From an uncultured Parabacteroides sp. (GTDB lineage Bacteria; Bacteroidota; Bacteroidia; Bacteroidales; Tannerellaceae), in the NCBI GenBank assembly GCA_944325355.1, contig CALUZS010000005.1, forward strand, positions 1 to 64,000: DNA of 64,000 nucleotides, in the 5' to 3' direction. Below are positions 55,402 through 64,000 of the stretch, piece after piece. Both the position numbers and the translations under genes were made by a program. The notes below the pieces were generated by a model. That model was not told the DNA's origin. It saw only the letters and a program-made list of their open reading frames with translations, and did not search any database. The stretch's first letter is position 1. Every line of letters starts with the position of its first letter.

Positions 55402-56289
55402 TTATTTTATTTTTAATCGTTTTTCAAAATACTTTCTCAGCAATCCAGCCAAAAGATTTATGACCAATACTATGACAATCAATACCAACGCCGTTCCATA
55501 AGCAATGGGCTGTTGCGCTTCAATATCCGTTCCGCTCGTGGAAATAACATACAAATGGTAAGGCAAAGCCATACATTGGTCCAATATCGAAGTAGGAAGT
55601 TGAGGGAAAAAGTAGGCAGCGCAAGTGAAAAGGATCGGGGCAGTTTCTCCGGAAACACGACCCAAAGAAAGAATCAATCCGGTGATGATACGGGGCATGC
55701 CCATCGGGAGCACCACTTTCCAAATTGTCTGCAATTTGGTTGCGCCAAGAGCAAGACTTCCCTCCCGGATACCGTCAGGTATATCTTTGAGGGCTTCTTC
55801 TGTTGTTCTGATAATCAACGGAAGCGAGAGCAATCCCAAGGTAAGAGAACCGGCAAGTATGCTATCTCCAAAGCCCAAATATTTAACAAACAGCGCCATC
55901 CCAAAAAGACCGAACACTATTGAAGGCACACCGCTGAGATTGTTTGTCATCAGACGGATGAACTTCACCACCCAGCCCTTTGAAGCATACTCGTTCATAT
56001 ATATACCACTCATAATCCCTATCGGGAAAGAGACAACCGCACTACCAAGCATTAAAAGCAATGTTCCTACGATTGCAGGAAATATACCGCCTGCCGTCAT
56101 GCCATCTTCTGGCGCTTGTGTCAGAAAATCCCAACTAATGACACTGGCCCCTTTATAAAGGATGAATCCCAAGATGACAAAGAAAATAAGGACGATCAAA
56201 TAACTCAAAAGAGTAAACACGAAGAACGCCACGCTTTGTGAACGTCTTTTACGCAAATGCTGACCGACAGGAAATACAGGAGTATTCAT
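55402..56289 (-). CDS. pstA: Phosphate ABC transporter permease PstA
   Basis: 295 residues from the ATG at 56289, which follows the pstC stop by 4 nt. Six membrane segments, and an ABC-permease motif LALGATKLQTIWKVVLP (the EAA loop) near residue 190 that docks onto PstB. An upstream in-frame start would overlap pstC and lacks support. Confidence 0.93.
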   Translation of the reverse strand: MNTPVFPVGQHLRKRRSQSVAFFVFTLLSYLIVLIFFVILGFILYKGASVISWDFLTQAPEDGMTAGGIFPAIVGTLLLMLGSAVVSFPIGIMSGIYMNEYASKGWVVKFIRLMTNNLSGVPSIVFGLFGMALFVKYLGFGDSILAGSLTLGLLSLPLIIRTTEEALKDIPDGIREGSLALGATKLQTIWKVVLPMGMPRIITGLILSLGRVSGETAPILFTCAAYFFPQLPTSILDQCMALPYHLYVISTSGTDIEAQQPIAYGTALVLIVIVLVINLLAGLLRKYFEKRLKIK

Positions 56290-56293
56290 TAGT

Positions 56294-57490
56294 TTATCTG
56301 TTTTTAGCTTTATTTCGCGAAGAGATATACTCCACACAAAGATTTATGAAGAATGTTATAAAGAACAAGATTACACCCAGCATAAACAATGCCTGGTAAT
56401 GAGCGCCACCCGCCGGAGCTTCGCCAAGTTCCGCTGCGATGGTCGCCGGAATCGTCCGAAGTGGTTCAAGTATCGAGTGCGGTATCACGGCGGCATTACC
56501 GGTAACCATAAGCACAGCCATCGTCTCGCCAACCGCACGTCCAATACCAAGTACAATACCGGATGCAATGCTTGACATTGACGAAGGTATCACTACTTTC
56601 GAGACGGTCTGCCATTTCGATGCCCCCAAAGCCAGGCTCGCCTCCCGCAATGAGCGCGGGCAGTTGCGCATAGCGTCTTCCGCAACCGTAACAATCGTAG
56701 GAAGTGCCATAATCGCCAAAACAATGCTCCCGGCCAACCCGCTCTCGCCCACCGGCAGACCGAAAACCTGCTGCAACAACGGAACGATAATCGTCAACCC
56801 GAAAAATCCATAGACCACCGAAGGGATGCCGTTAAGAAGCTCGATAAGCGGCTTAAAAACGTCGCGAACCTTACTCGGCGCAATCTCCGCCATATAAATC
56901 GCAATGCTTAGTCCAAAAGGCAAAGCAAACAATATAGCAAAAAAGCTCACCCACAAAGTACCTGCCAACAACGGCCACATCCCAAACAACGATGAAGGAG
57001 TCGCCGTAGGGAACCATTCCGCACCGACAAATACATCTTTTGGCGAGATATTCGAATCTTCAATAAAATTCAGTTCCGCATTTTCCGGAATCATGCTTTC
57101 CGGTACAAATGCCACCATCCCGGGATTGGCATCCACAAGAGCGGCGATTTTCTCTCCGGCATATTCATATTGAGCCCCCAACTCCTCCTCTGTAAAATAT
57201 TTTTCCACATCTTCCAGTCGGAATGTTGTAATCGCCAAGTCCGGGCCTCCAAGATCTTTCCAGCTAGTCACATCCTCATCAAAAACAGCCTTTATCTGTT
57301 CCGCCGTCATCGTCCGAACCGGATTTTCCTTGTTTAACGCCAACACATACCCTTCTTCGATAATCTTCTTCCGGAAAAGCCCGGCGCCTTCAGTAAACAA
57401 GAACCCGATAATTAACAAAATCACCAAACTTGTAACAAATCCACTAAGCGTCAGAAGCCATTTCACTCCTTTTTCCACCAATTTTCTCAT
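56294..57490 (-). CDS. pstC: Phosphate ABC transporter permease PstC with periplasmic PstS-like insertion
   Basis: 398 residues. TM1 is at residues 12-35; between it and TM2 (about residue 175) lies an extracytoplasmic segment of some 130 residues. It includes NPVRTMTAEQIKAVF and SWKDLGG, which align with NPVKELTRKQLEAIF and NWKDVGG of the PstS encoded next door. After it the ABC permease is normal with EASLALGASKWQTVSKVV as EAA loop. PstC with PstA forms the channel. The insert could present phosphate or fold back to the PstS docking site. The stop overlaps nothing and pstA begins 4 nt later. Confidence 0.9.
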   Translation of the reverse strand: MRKLVEKGVKWLLTLSGFVTSLVILLIIGFLFTEGAGLFRKKIIEEGYVLALNKENPVRTMTAEQIKAVFDEDVTSWKDLGGPDLAITTFRLEDVEKYFTEEELGAQYEYAGEKIAALVDANPGMVAFVPESMIPENAELNFIEDSNISPKDVFVGAEWFPTATPSSLFGMWPLLAGTLWVSFFAILFALPFGLSIAIYMAEIAPSKVRDVFKPLIELLNGIPSVVYGFFGLTIIVPLLQQVFGLPVGESGLAGSIVLAIMALPTIVTVAEDAMRNCPRSLREASLALGASKWQTVSKVVIPSSMSSIASGIVLGIGRAVGETMAVLMVTGNAAVIPHSILEPLRTIPATIAAELGEAPAGGAHYQALFMLGVILFFITFFINLCVEYISSRNKAKNR

Positions 57491-58395
57491 GGCCGTACGA
57501 CCTCCTCTCCGTCAACTTCGCTATTCAAACCGTTTTCCTTCGTAGCTACATTATTCCCGCCAGCCGGTTTCTCTTTTCCAACCGGAATAAAACCCTGCTC
57601 CAACACTGAAGCCTGTCCTTTTGGCGAAAGGATATAGGTTATAAACGAACCCACGAACGGCTCTTTCCGCGAATCGTAATAGTAATACAAAGGCCTTACT
57701 ATCGGATAAAGCCCTTCTGCCGCCGTCTCCACGGAAGGCGCATAAAAAGCCTTGCCATCGTAAGAAACCGACAATGCCTTTACATAAGGATTGAGATAAG
57801 CCAGACCTATATATCCAATAGCACCTTTCGTCTGCCGAACCGACTGGATAATCGCACCGGTAGCCGGCATCGAAAGGATACTGCTCATATAATTTTTATT
57901 TTCCAAAACGCTCTCTTTGAAAAACTCATACGTACCGGAAGATGTCTCCCGGGAATAAACAACAATCTTGCGATCTTCGCCGCCAACATCTTTCCAGTTA
58001 GTAATTTTTCCGCGGAAGATAGCTTCAAGCTGTTTGCGGGTAAGTTCTTTTACCGGATTCGCCGGATTAACCACCACAGCCAAAGCATCGTAAGCCACAA
58101 TGACCTCCTTTATTTCCAACCCGGATTTAGCAAAGCTCATTTTCTCACTAAACTTAACACGTCTGGAAGCCATCGCTATATCGGTTGTATTTTCCATTAA
58201 TGCAGCTATCCCGACACCTGAACCACCGCCGGTGACAATAATGCTGCTATCCCGATATTCCGACAGATACATTTCGGCAAGAGCTTGCGTAAGAGGGAGA
58301 AGTGTATCACTACCTTTTATGCGCTGGGCTTGGATAAAACCGCAGGCAGTCATAATAGCAAATACGGAGATAAGAATCTTTTTACGGTTCACCAT
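57487..58395 (-). CDS. pstS: Phosphate-binding protein PstS
   Basis: 302 residues with a signal peptide (ending GFIQA). Phosphate-binding segments: KGSDTLLPLTQ, TGGGSGVGIAAL near residue 58 and SRETSSGTYEFF near residue 150. It captures phosphate in the periplasm. The stop overlaps the pstC start as ATGA. It is the first gene of the operon. Confidence 0.95.
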   Translation of the reverse strand: MVNRKKILISVFAIMTACGFIQAQRIKGSDTLLPLTQALAEMYLSEYRDSSIIVTGGGSGVGIAALMENTTDIAMASRRVKFSEKMSFAKSGLEIKEVIVAYDALAVVVNPANPVKELTRKQLEAIFRGKITNWKDVGGEDRKIVVYSRETSSGTYEFFKESVLENKNYMSSILSMPATGAIIQSVRQTKGAIGYIGLAYLNPYVKALSVSYDGKAFYAPSVETAAEGLYPIVRPLYYYYDSRKEPFVGSFITYILSPKGQASVLEQGFIPVGKEKPAGGNNVATKENGLNSEVDGEEVVRP

Positions 58396-58449
58396 CTGTA
58401 TTTCTTTATTCTAAATTCAGCTTATACGCCGGACAAATCCGACAACGTG

Positions 58450-58482
58450 CAAAAGTAAATCATGGCTTATATACCATACAAG
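58450..58482 (-). promoter_or_regulatory. Promoter of the pst operon
   Basis: On the minus strand CTTG, a 21-nt spacer and TACTTTTG, about 55 nt before the pstS ATG. I see no clear Pho box. The rest of 58396-58642 holds no gene. Confidence 0.55.
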
Positions 58483-58642
58483 AGCCGAATTGACTTTTAA
58501 TACCCATGAAATGTTTTTTTAACCGTTTTGTAATATCGCACCCATTCTCTTCATTACGCCCCTTAATCCGGAACGTACTCCGCCTTAACAAAACAATCCC
58601 GGAACAAATCAGAATACCGGTTTCCCTACCTATTTGTTTTAC

Positions 58643-60334
58643 TCATTCCCATTCTGGCGGTTCTTGTTTCAACAAATGTTTGACGAAGAAGTCTTGCATT
58701 TTGTGTATTTCAAAATCGCCCCCCAGATTGTGTGTTTTACCCGGCAGGTAAAGTTGGTCAAAATTTTTACCGGCTTTCATCAACGCGCTGATGACTTGCA
58801 AAGTCGATGCCGGGTCAACATTATCATCCAGTTCTCCGTTAATCAGCAACAATTTGCCTTTTAACCGATACGCATTGTCCACATTTGATGAAGCGACATA
58901 AGAGGAATCGACCGGATATCCCATCCATTGCTCGTTCCACCAAATTTTATCCATCCGGTTATCATGGCATCCACAAAATGATACAGCCACTTTATAAAAA
59001 TCGTTATGGAACAACAATGCTCCCATTGCATTCTGTCCGCCTGCCGACCAGCCATAAATACCGACACGTTCCAAATCCATATACCGATATTTTTTACCAG
59101 CCGCTTTTATCCATGCAATACGATCCGGGAAGCCGGCATCTTTCAGATTTTTCCAACAAACATCGTGAAAAGCCTTTGAACGGTTAGCGGTGCCCATTCC
59201 ATCAATTGAAACCACAATAAACCCTAACTCTGTAAGCCGGGAAATCAGATGATGAAATGGCTGAAAATCTTTCACGACATGCGAATCATGAGGACCGGCA
59301 TAAATCATTTCCACTACCGGATAACTACGGGATGGGTCAAAATGCATCGGACGATAAATATTCCCCCAAATATCGGTTTTACCGTCGCGTCCTTTGGCAC
59401 AGAACACTTCCGGCATTAACCAACCCGCAGCTTGCAACTCGCTGACGTCACAATGTTGCAACTCCAAAACGACAGAAGCGTCTTCAGCCCGTTTTAGCAG
59501 GCTTATCGGCGGCAAGTCTGGACGGGAATAGACGTCTGTGAAATAACGCCGGTCAGCAGAGAAGGTAACATGGTGATTACCGGCTTCGGGTGTCATATCC
59601 ACAAAATCGGTTCCGTCTAAACGGATTCGGCAATAATGCAAGTTGTAAGGATCCTCTTTTCGGTTGAAACCTGATGCGGTAAAATAAACAATCCGGTTTG
59701 TTTCGTCTACAAAATCTACCCGACGAACGACCCATTTTCCTTTGGTTATTTGCTGTTTAATTTGTCCGTTACTACCATCAACCAGGTATAGATGACGCCA
59801 ACCGTCCCGTTCAGAAATCCAAAGCAGCTCTTTCCCATCATTCAAATCATATCGGAAATTATTGTTATAGTAAATAAAAGTAGGGCTTTGCTCGTCAACT
59901 AAATGCCGAATCGAGCCATCCGTAGCCGAAACTTCACCAACGATATATCGTTGATGCCCCCGTTGATTGAACTCGAACGTGAAAGCCCGGCTGTCACTCC
60001 TCCAACCGGTCAGATAAAGAGCATATTGGTTTTCATAAAGTGCAGTTTCCAATGGAATCTGTTTTTGTCCTACAACATCGAAAAGAACAGGCAAACAAAT
60101 CGGCAACACATCTCCTGGCTTTGCATAATTACGCCATTGCAAAACAGGTTGCTTTCGGTAATCCGGGCTGGACTCTATCAACGGAATGCGCCGCTCCTCT
60201 GTCTCGCGCACTTTGACAGTTGCCAACTTTCGTGAATCGGGAGACCACGCAAGCGACCGATCGTCATAACGAAACCGTTCTGTACCATCCATTGTCAATG
60301 CAATTTCTCTTCTCCCCTCTTTTTGTAAAGGCAC
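58643..60334 (-). pseudogene. S9 (DPP IV-like) peptidase, 3' part of a split gene
   Basis: Starting at the GTG 60334 it codes 563 residues: the beta-propeller part (AWSPDSRKLATVKVRETEERR onward) and a complete alpha/beta-hydrolase domain with GWSAGGQNAMG (catalytic Ser), a catalytic Asp in NGELDDNVDP and His in GKTHNLGG. The N-terminal signal and first beta strands are in the preceding frame (60334-60765). The two frames are joined at a TA repeat. If unrepaired, this piece would lack a signal peptide and remain in the cytoplasm. Either a broken gene, a phase-variable gene or a sequencing error. Confidence 0.75.
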
Positions 60335-60765
60335 TATATATAATAATCCTTAATATATGTCTCCCAACATTTGTCCGGAGAGACAATTCCTTTCCGTTCT
60401 TCTTCCTTATGATACATTGTTTGCGACCGATGTTTCTCTTTTTGCAGAAAAGATTCAATCTCTGCTCTTTTTTCTTGCGGAAAAAATTTTACCAATCCGG
60501 CTTTGTTGTCTGCTCTATATTTCTCACCCTTCTCTGCATCGACCAAATAAAAAAATTCCCCATCTTTCTCATGATTTTGATACCAGAAATAGTGTAAACT
60601 GTCTATCCATTCCGGCTGAATAGAAGAAGAATAAACCAACCGGGCATAATACGAAACCGTGTCGGCTCGTAAATAATCGGCACGTGTCACCTGAGCCACC
60701 GTATATTCACTCATAACAGACAGCAGCACATAACATAGAGAAATAAAAAAAATCTTTTGTTTCAT
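60334..60765 (-). pseudogene. S9 (DPP IV-like) peptidase, 5' part of the split gene
   Basis: 143 residues from ATG 60765: a signal peptide (MKQKIFFISL to VAQ) and the N-terminal segment seen in Bacteroidota S9 peptidases, with VTRADYLRADTV, FWYQNHEKDGEFFYLVDAEKG and SPDKCWETYIKD. The frame ends in TAG at 60336-60334, exactly where the next frame begins with GTG (TAGTG), so the stop and start overlap. Confidence 0.75.
60335..60342. repeat. (TA)4 dinucleotide repeat at the frame junction
   Basis: Eight bases TATATATA sit at the point where the S9 reading frame shifts. With one TA fewer the two frames fuse into one continuous peptidase (DYY-I-VPLQ). This makes slippage the simplest explanation of the split. 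Confidence 0.75.
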
Positions 60766-60771
60766 TGTCAC

Positions 60772-61163
60772 TAATTTTGAAAAAGCATTACTGTTTCTTC
60801 CATTGGCAAACCGGTGTATGATAATTCCATCTGCTTCTGAACACCTTTCTAAATTTCAAAGTTCCGGATTCTTTCCGCTGAAAACATTATTTTGAGTTTG
60901 AACATTTAAAACAATTATGTATCCGACAAATTCAGAAGAAACAGCGTGGAAAGTTATCATGAAAATCTCGAACCTGCAAGAAAGAGAACGAAAATATGAT
61001 TTGTGTAATACGCCTTTCCTTCATTTAAAATAAGCAGTAAAAAACAAACAATACCGGGCGAATACCGGAAGAACATCCGGATACCATAAACGCGTTAACG
61101 GCAACATCTGCTTACCCTACATTCCCATGGAAAGCATAAATATTTATCGCATGAATACTTTTC
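60772..61163. other. Intergenic region without a clear gene
   Basis: About 390 nt, AT-rich. A frame of 38 codons starting at about 60917 (MYPTNSEETAW) exists but has no clear ribosome-binding context and I do not call it. Short inverted CCGG-containing repeats at 61052-61080 could form weak hairpins. Confidence 0.5.
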
Positions 61164-61195
61164 ATTGATTATATTACACATTTTCACTATTTTTG
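61164..61195 (+). promoter_or_regulatory. Promoter of the acyl-CoA ligase gene
   Basis: ATTG, a 20-nt spacer and TATTTTTG at 61188-61195, 15 nt before the ATG at 61211. Confidence 0.65.
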
Positions 61196-61210
61196 CTTTC
61201 AAAAAAATCT

Positions 61211-62881
61211 ATGATACAAGAGAACTTCATCAAAATCTATGAAAAGAGCTTCAAAGAGAATTGGGATCTTCCGGCGTTAACAGACTATACAAAATCGACA
61301 ACTTTCTCTTTCGGTGAAGTTGCTACAGAGATTGCCCGCATTCATCTGCTTTTTGAAGCTTGCCAAGTCCGGAGAGGCGACAAAATTGCGTTAGTAGGGA
61401 AAGACTCCGCACGTTGGTGTATTGTTTACATGGCTGCCGTGACCTATGGAGCCATCATCGTCCCGATATTGCAAGATTTCAGCCCGAATGACATTCATCA
61501 CATCATCAACCACTCCGAATCCATATTCTTGTTTGTCAGCGACCGCATCTGGGACTCTTTGGAAGAAGACAAAATCGAAGAAGTCCGGGGCGTTTTCTCC
61601 CTGTCAGATTTCCGTTGCCTGCACCAAAGGGACGGTGAAAACATACAAAAACTGATGCGCCAGCTAGATGAACTGATGAAAGAAAAATATCCGTCCGGAT
61701 TCACGGCAAAAGATATCCATTATACCGACTTGGATAATGACAAAGTCGTATTACTCAATTACACATCCGGGACCACGGGCTTCAGCAAAGGCGTCATGCT
61801 TACCGGCAACAACCTGGCAGGGAACGTCACCTATGCAAAAACATTAGACCTGCTGTTCAGGGGAGATCGGGAACTCTGTTTCCTCCCACTGGCACATGCT
61901 TACAGTTGCGCGTTCAACTTTTTGGTGCCCATGGCTGTCGGTGCACATGTATATTTGCTCGGGAAAGTGCCTTCCCCTAAAATATTATTGAAAGCATTCG
62001 AAGAAATCAAGCCGAACCTTATACTTACCGTTCCCTTGATTTTGGAGAAAATCTACAAAAAGATGATTCTCCCCCAGCTTTCCAAGACAACCATGAAGGT
62101 CGCATTAAACATCCCGTTGCTCGACAGCCGGATTTACGCACAGATATGCAAGCATCTGGTAGACGCTTTGGGCGGACGTTTCCGCGAAGTCATTGTCGGT
62201 GGTGCGGCAATGAACCAAGAGGTTACAGACTTTTTATACAAAATCAAGTTCCCGTTCACCATCGGTTATGGAATGACGGAATGCGGCCCGCTAATCAGTT
62301 ACGACAACCATAAGGATTTCGTGCCCGGCTCTTGCGGACAAATACTGAAAGGCATCATGAACGTCCGGATTGATTCCGACGACCCATACAATAAAGTCGG
62401 GGAAATACAGGTTCGTGGCGAGAACGTCATGAAAGGATATTATAAAAACGAAGAAGCTACCCGCAAGGTATTCACTGAAGACGGCTGGCTGAAAACCGGG
62501 GATTTGGGGACAATCGACCACGACAACCGCATATATATCCGTGGACGCAGCAAAACAATGATTCTAAGCACAAGCGGGCAGAACATTTATCCGGAGGAAA
62601 TTGAATCCAAACTGAACAACCTCCCCTTTGTCATGGAAAGTCTCGTCATTGAAAGCAACTCCAAATTGATAGCGTTGGTTTATCCCGATTACGACACGGT
62701 CGACAGCACCGGGGTGTCGCACGAAGACCTGCCAATCATCATGGAACAAAACCGGGTGGAACTGAACAAACTGCTGGCTTCATACGAAACAATTTCTGAA
62801 ATCCAGCTGTATCCTACCGAATTTGAGAAAACCCCGAAAAAGAGCATCAAAAGATATTTATACAGCAATTACACCAAATAA
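61211..62881 (+). CDS. Long-chain fatty acid-CoA ligase (AMP-forming)
   Basis: 556 residues from ATG 61211. AMP-binding family: P-loop-like LLNYTSGTTGFSKGVMLT near residue 185, GYGMTECGPLIS with the adenylation Gly/Thr, and KTGDLGTIDHDNRIYIRGRSKTMILSTSGQNIYPEEIE, of which GDLG and the Lys close to the C terminus are catalytic. It activates fatty acids to acyl-CoA in the cytoplasm or at the membrane. It is a single gene with a promoter and a terminator. Confidence 0.9.
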   Translation: MIQENFIKIYEKSFKENWDLPALTDYTKSTTFSFGEVATEIARIHLLFEACQVRRGDKIALVGKDSARWCIVYMAAVTYGAIIVPILQDFSPNDIHHIINHSESIFLFVSDRIWDSLEEDKIEEVRGVFSLSDFRCLHQRDGENIQKLMRQLDELMKEKYPSGFTAKDIHYTDLDNDKVVLLNYTSGTTGFSKGVMLTGNNLAGNVTYAKTLDLLFRGDRELCFLPLAHAYSCAFNFLVPMAVGAHVYLLGKVPSPKILLKAFEEIKPNLILTVPLILEKIYKKMILPQLSKTTMKVALNIPLLDSRIYAQICKHLVDALGGRFREVIVGGAAMNQEVTDFLYKIKFPFTIGYGMTECGPLISYDNHKDFVPGSCGQILKGIMNVRIDSDDPYNKVGEIQVRGENVMKGYYKNEEATRKVFTEDGWLKTGDLGTIDHDNRIYIRGRSKTMILSTSGQNIYPEEIESKLNNLPFVMESLVIESNSKLIALVYPDYDTVDSTGVSHEDLPIIMEQNRVELNKLLASYETISEIQLYPTEFEKTPKKSIKRYLYSNYTK

Positions 62882-62916
62882 TCATTTAATCCGCACAGTC
62901 ACCAAAGAATAATAGG

Positions 62917-62944
62917 AAGTCAGACATGGCGTCTGGCTTTTCTA
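62917..62944 (+). terminator. Terminator of the acyl-CoA ligase gene
   Basis: AAGTCAGAC and GTCTGGCTT form a 9-bp stem with a 5-nt loop, followed by TTCT. It precedes the glucanotransferase start by about 30 nt. Confidence 0.7.
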
Positions 62945-62974
62945 TTAACCGGACTAAAGAAAAACGACATCAGC

Positions 62975-64000
62975 ATGAAAATAATATTACACATCAAATA
63001 CTATACACAATGGGGGGAATCCATTTGTGTCTTTGGTTCTATTCCGGAACTCGGCAATTGGGAATTAGCAACTTCCAAAGAAATGAGATGCACCGGAGAC
63101 GGTAATTGGGAATTAGAAATTGAATGCAACACAAAATCCACCATTGACTACAAATATGCGCTAAAATGCGGAAACGCTTTTACGCCAGAACCGTGGAACA
63201 AGAGACATACTCTTGCCATCAGTAAAGAAAACAGCGTTTATAATGTATACGACTCCTGGTACCTCATCCCAGACAACAAAGCATTTTTCACGTCAGCCTT
63301 CTCAGAAAGCTGGTACTTACATACGAAAAATAAGGTTTCCTCTGCAAATTTCCAGCACAAACTCACTATCAAAGTTTTTGCTCCGCAGCTTTTGAACGGT
63401 GAAAAACTTATCGTTTGCGGAAACCAGCCAGCGCTGGGCAACTGGAATCCGAAAGCCGCTCCGGCGATGCATTGCCTATCTTTTCCGGAATGGGCTATTA
63501 CATTGGACGGTGAACAACTCCAATATCCCCTTGAATACAAACTGGTGGTGTCCGATCCATCCCAAAAAGAGCCATACCTATGGGAAGAGGGCAATAACCG
63601 TACGTTCGCAGGTAAACCGGAACTCAAAGAAGGCACAACACAAATTTCGGGATTGTCCCTACGCATGAAACAGCCGGAATGGAAATGCGCCGGGACGGTC
63701 ATTCCTTTGTTCTCCCTCCGCTCCGAGAAAAGTTTTGGGATAGGAGACTTTGACGACTTACGCCTATTCGTTGATTGGGCGGCAAAAACCGGGCAACGGC
63801 TTATACAACTCCTGCCGATTAACGATACCCATGCCACTGGGACATGGAGCGACTCCTATCCCTACCGGGCAATCTCCGTATATGCGATTCATCCGATATA
63901 CATCAGTTTGCGTGCACTTCCCCGGCTGAAATCAGCGGAAGCGAACGAAAAATTTGAACAAACCCGGAAAAAATTGAACAACCTTGATGCCGTCGACTAT
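62975..64000 (+). CDS. malQ: 4-alpha-glucanotransferase with tandem CBM20, partial
   Basis: The first 342 codons, open to the window edge. Two starch-binding CBM20 modules come first: residues 1-100 (FGSIPELGNWE) and about 125-220 (CGNQPALGNWNPKAAP), then a linker and the beginning of the GH77 catalytic domain (GTVIPLFSLRSEKSFGIGDFDDL and LLPINDTHATGTWSDSYPYRA). This CBM20-CBM20-GH77 layout is that of plant DPE2-like enzymes and of Bacteroidota MalQ, which transfer glucan segments in glycogen or maltose metabolism. Start chosen as the first ATG after the terminator. Confidence 0.88.
   Translation, partial: MKIILHIKYYTQWGESICVFGSIPELGNWELATSKEMRCTGDGNWELEIECNTKSTIDYKYALKCGNAFTPEPWNKRHTLAISKENSVYNVYDSWYLIPDNKAFFTSAFSESWYLHTKNKVSSANFQHKLTIKVFAPQLLNGEKLIVCGNQPALGNWNPKAAPAMHCLSFPEWAITLDGEQLQYPLEYKLVVSDPSQKEPYLWEEGNNRTFAGKPELKEGTTQISGLSLRMKQPEWKCAGTVIPLFSLRSEKSFGIGDFDDLRLFVDWAAKTGQRLIQLLPINDTHATGTWSDSYPYRAISVYAIHPIYISLRALPRLKSAEANEKFEQTRKKLNNLDAVDY

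Noticed and set aside
60917-61033. Short frame beginning MYPTNSEETAW
   Set aside because: No ribosome-binding context, no promoter and no recognisable domain, in an AT-rich gap.
1-64000. CRISPR arrays, insertion sequences, phage genes, integrons or rRNA
   Set aside because: No direct-repeat array, transposase, integrase or rRNA stretch was seen anywhere in the window.

Overview
The window is a 64 kb piece of a chromosome from a member of the Bacteroidota, most likely order Bacteroidales. The evidence is consistent: almost every transcription unit is preceded by the Bacteroides-type promoter (a TAnnTTTG -7 box, often with a TTTG/ATTG/TTGG -33 box 19-21 nt upstream). Many lipoproteins have an acidic stretch after the lipobox cysteine. 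Family-specific proteins such as DUF4924, a short NusA, a Wzi-type capsule protein and a GH3/beta-lactamase fusion are present, and an Suf system is present without Isc. I cannot name a genus from sequence alone. I see no phage, IS element, CRISPR array or rRNA, so this is mostly core genome with a few accessory islands.

Layout. 0-9.7 kb: tRNA-Asn, a PfkB-type sugar/nucleoside kinase with a C-terminal processing protease, two tandem membrane metallophosphoesterases, and a purB / RluB-type pseudouridine synthase / asnS run. 9.8-15.3 kb: a CAU tRNA followed by rimP-nusA-infB-cvpA, the conserved translation/transcription operon. 15.3-18.9 kb: sufBCD. 19-22 kb: a coiled-coil protein, rsmI, a lipoprotein and a YjjG-type phosphatase. 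22-31 kb: a minus-strand block of hemerythrin and LuxR-type regulator preceded by a six-gene unit of two porins, imelysin, a di-heme DUF1111 lipoprotein, a c-type cytochrome lipoprotein and a Rid-fold protein. This block is the most unusual part of the window. 31.3-34.6 kb: GH20 hexosaminidase and a metallo-beta-lactamase-fold hydrolase. 34.7-39.8 kb: a five-gene plus-strand operon (Mur-ligase-like, DUF4924, rfbD, prfC, apbE). 39.8-49.4 kb: GH127, Wzi, PlsC, a 56-residue membrane protein, an aminotransferase and a GH3/beta-lactamase fusion. 49.7-50.3 kb: rplS with a structured leader. 50.5-53.8 kb: mtaB-lpxL-glycosyltransferase. 53.9-58.4 kb: pstSCAB-phoU. 58.6-60.8 kb: an S9 peptidase split by a 2-nt shift at a TA repeat. 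61.2-64 kb: acyl-CoA ligase and the 5' part of a CBM20-containing 4-alpha-glucanotransferase.

The best candidate for an undescribed system is the 23.5-30.9 kb unit. Two outer-membrane beta-barrels, two heme-c lipoproteins and an iron-binding-type imelysin lipoprotein (all three lipoproteins have acidic residues after the lipobox cysteine, which suggests surface exposure) are encoded together. They sit upstream of a di-iron hemerythrin protein whose gene overlaps a LuxR regulator with a degenerate receiver. I infer an iron-linked redox or uptake module at the outer membrane, a porin-cytochrome arrangement. Regulatory features support it as a unit: a good promoter, a dyad upstream of it, a 12-bp element repeated in front of an internal gene, an internal hairpin with a U-run, and a divergent candidate small RNA with its own promoter and terminator.

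Other points worth attention are a PstS-like segment embedded in PstC, a prion-like Asn/Gly/Tyr/Arg-rich extension on a pseudouridine synthase, a Mur-ligase homologue without its C-terminal domain, and the rplS leader hairpin.
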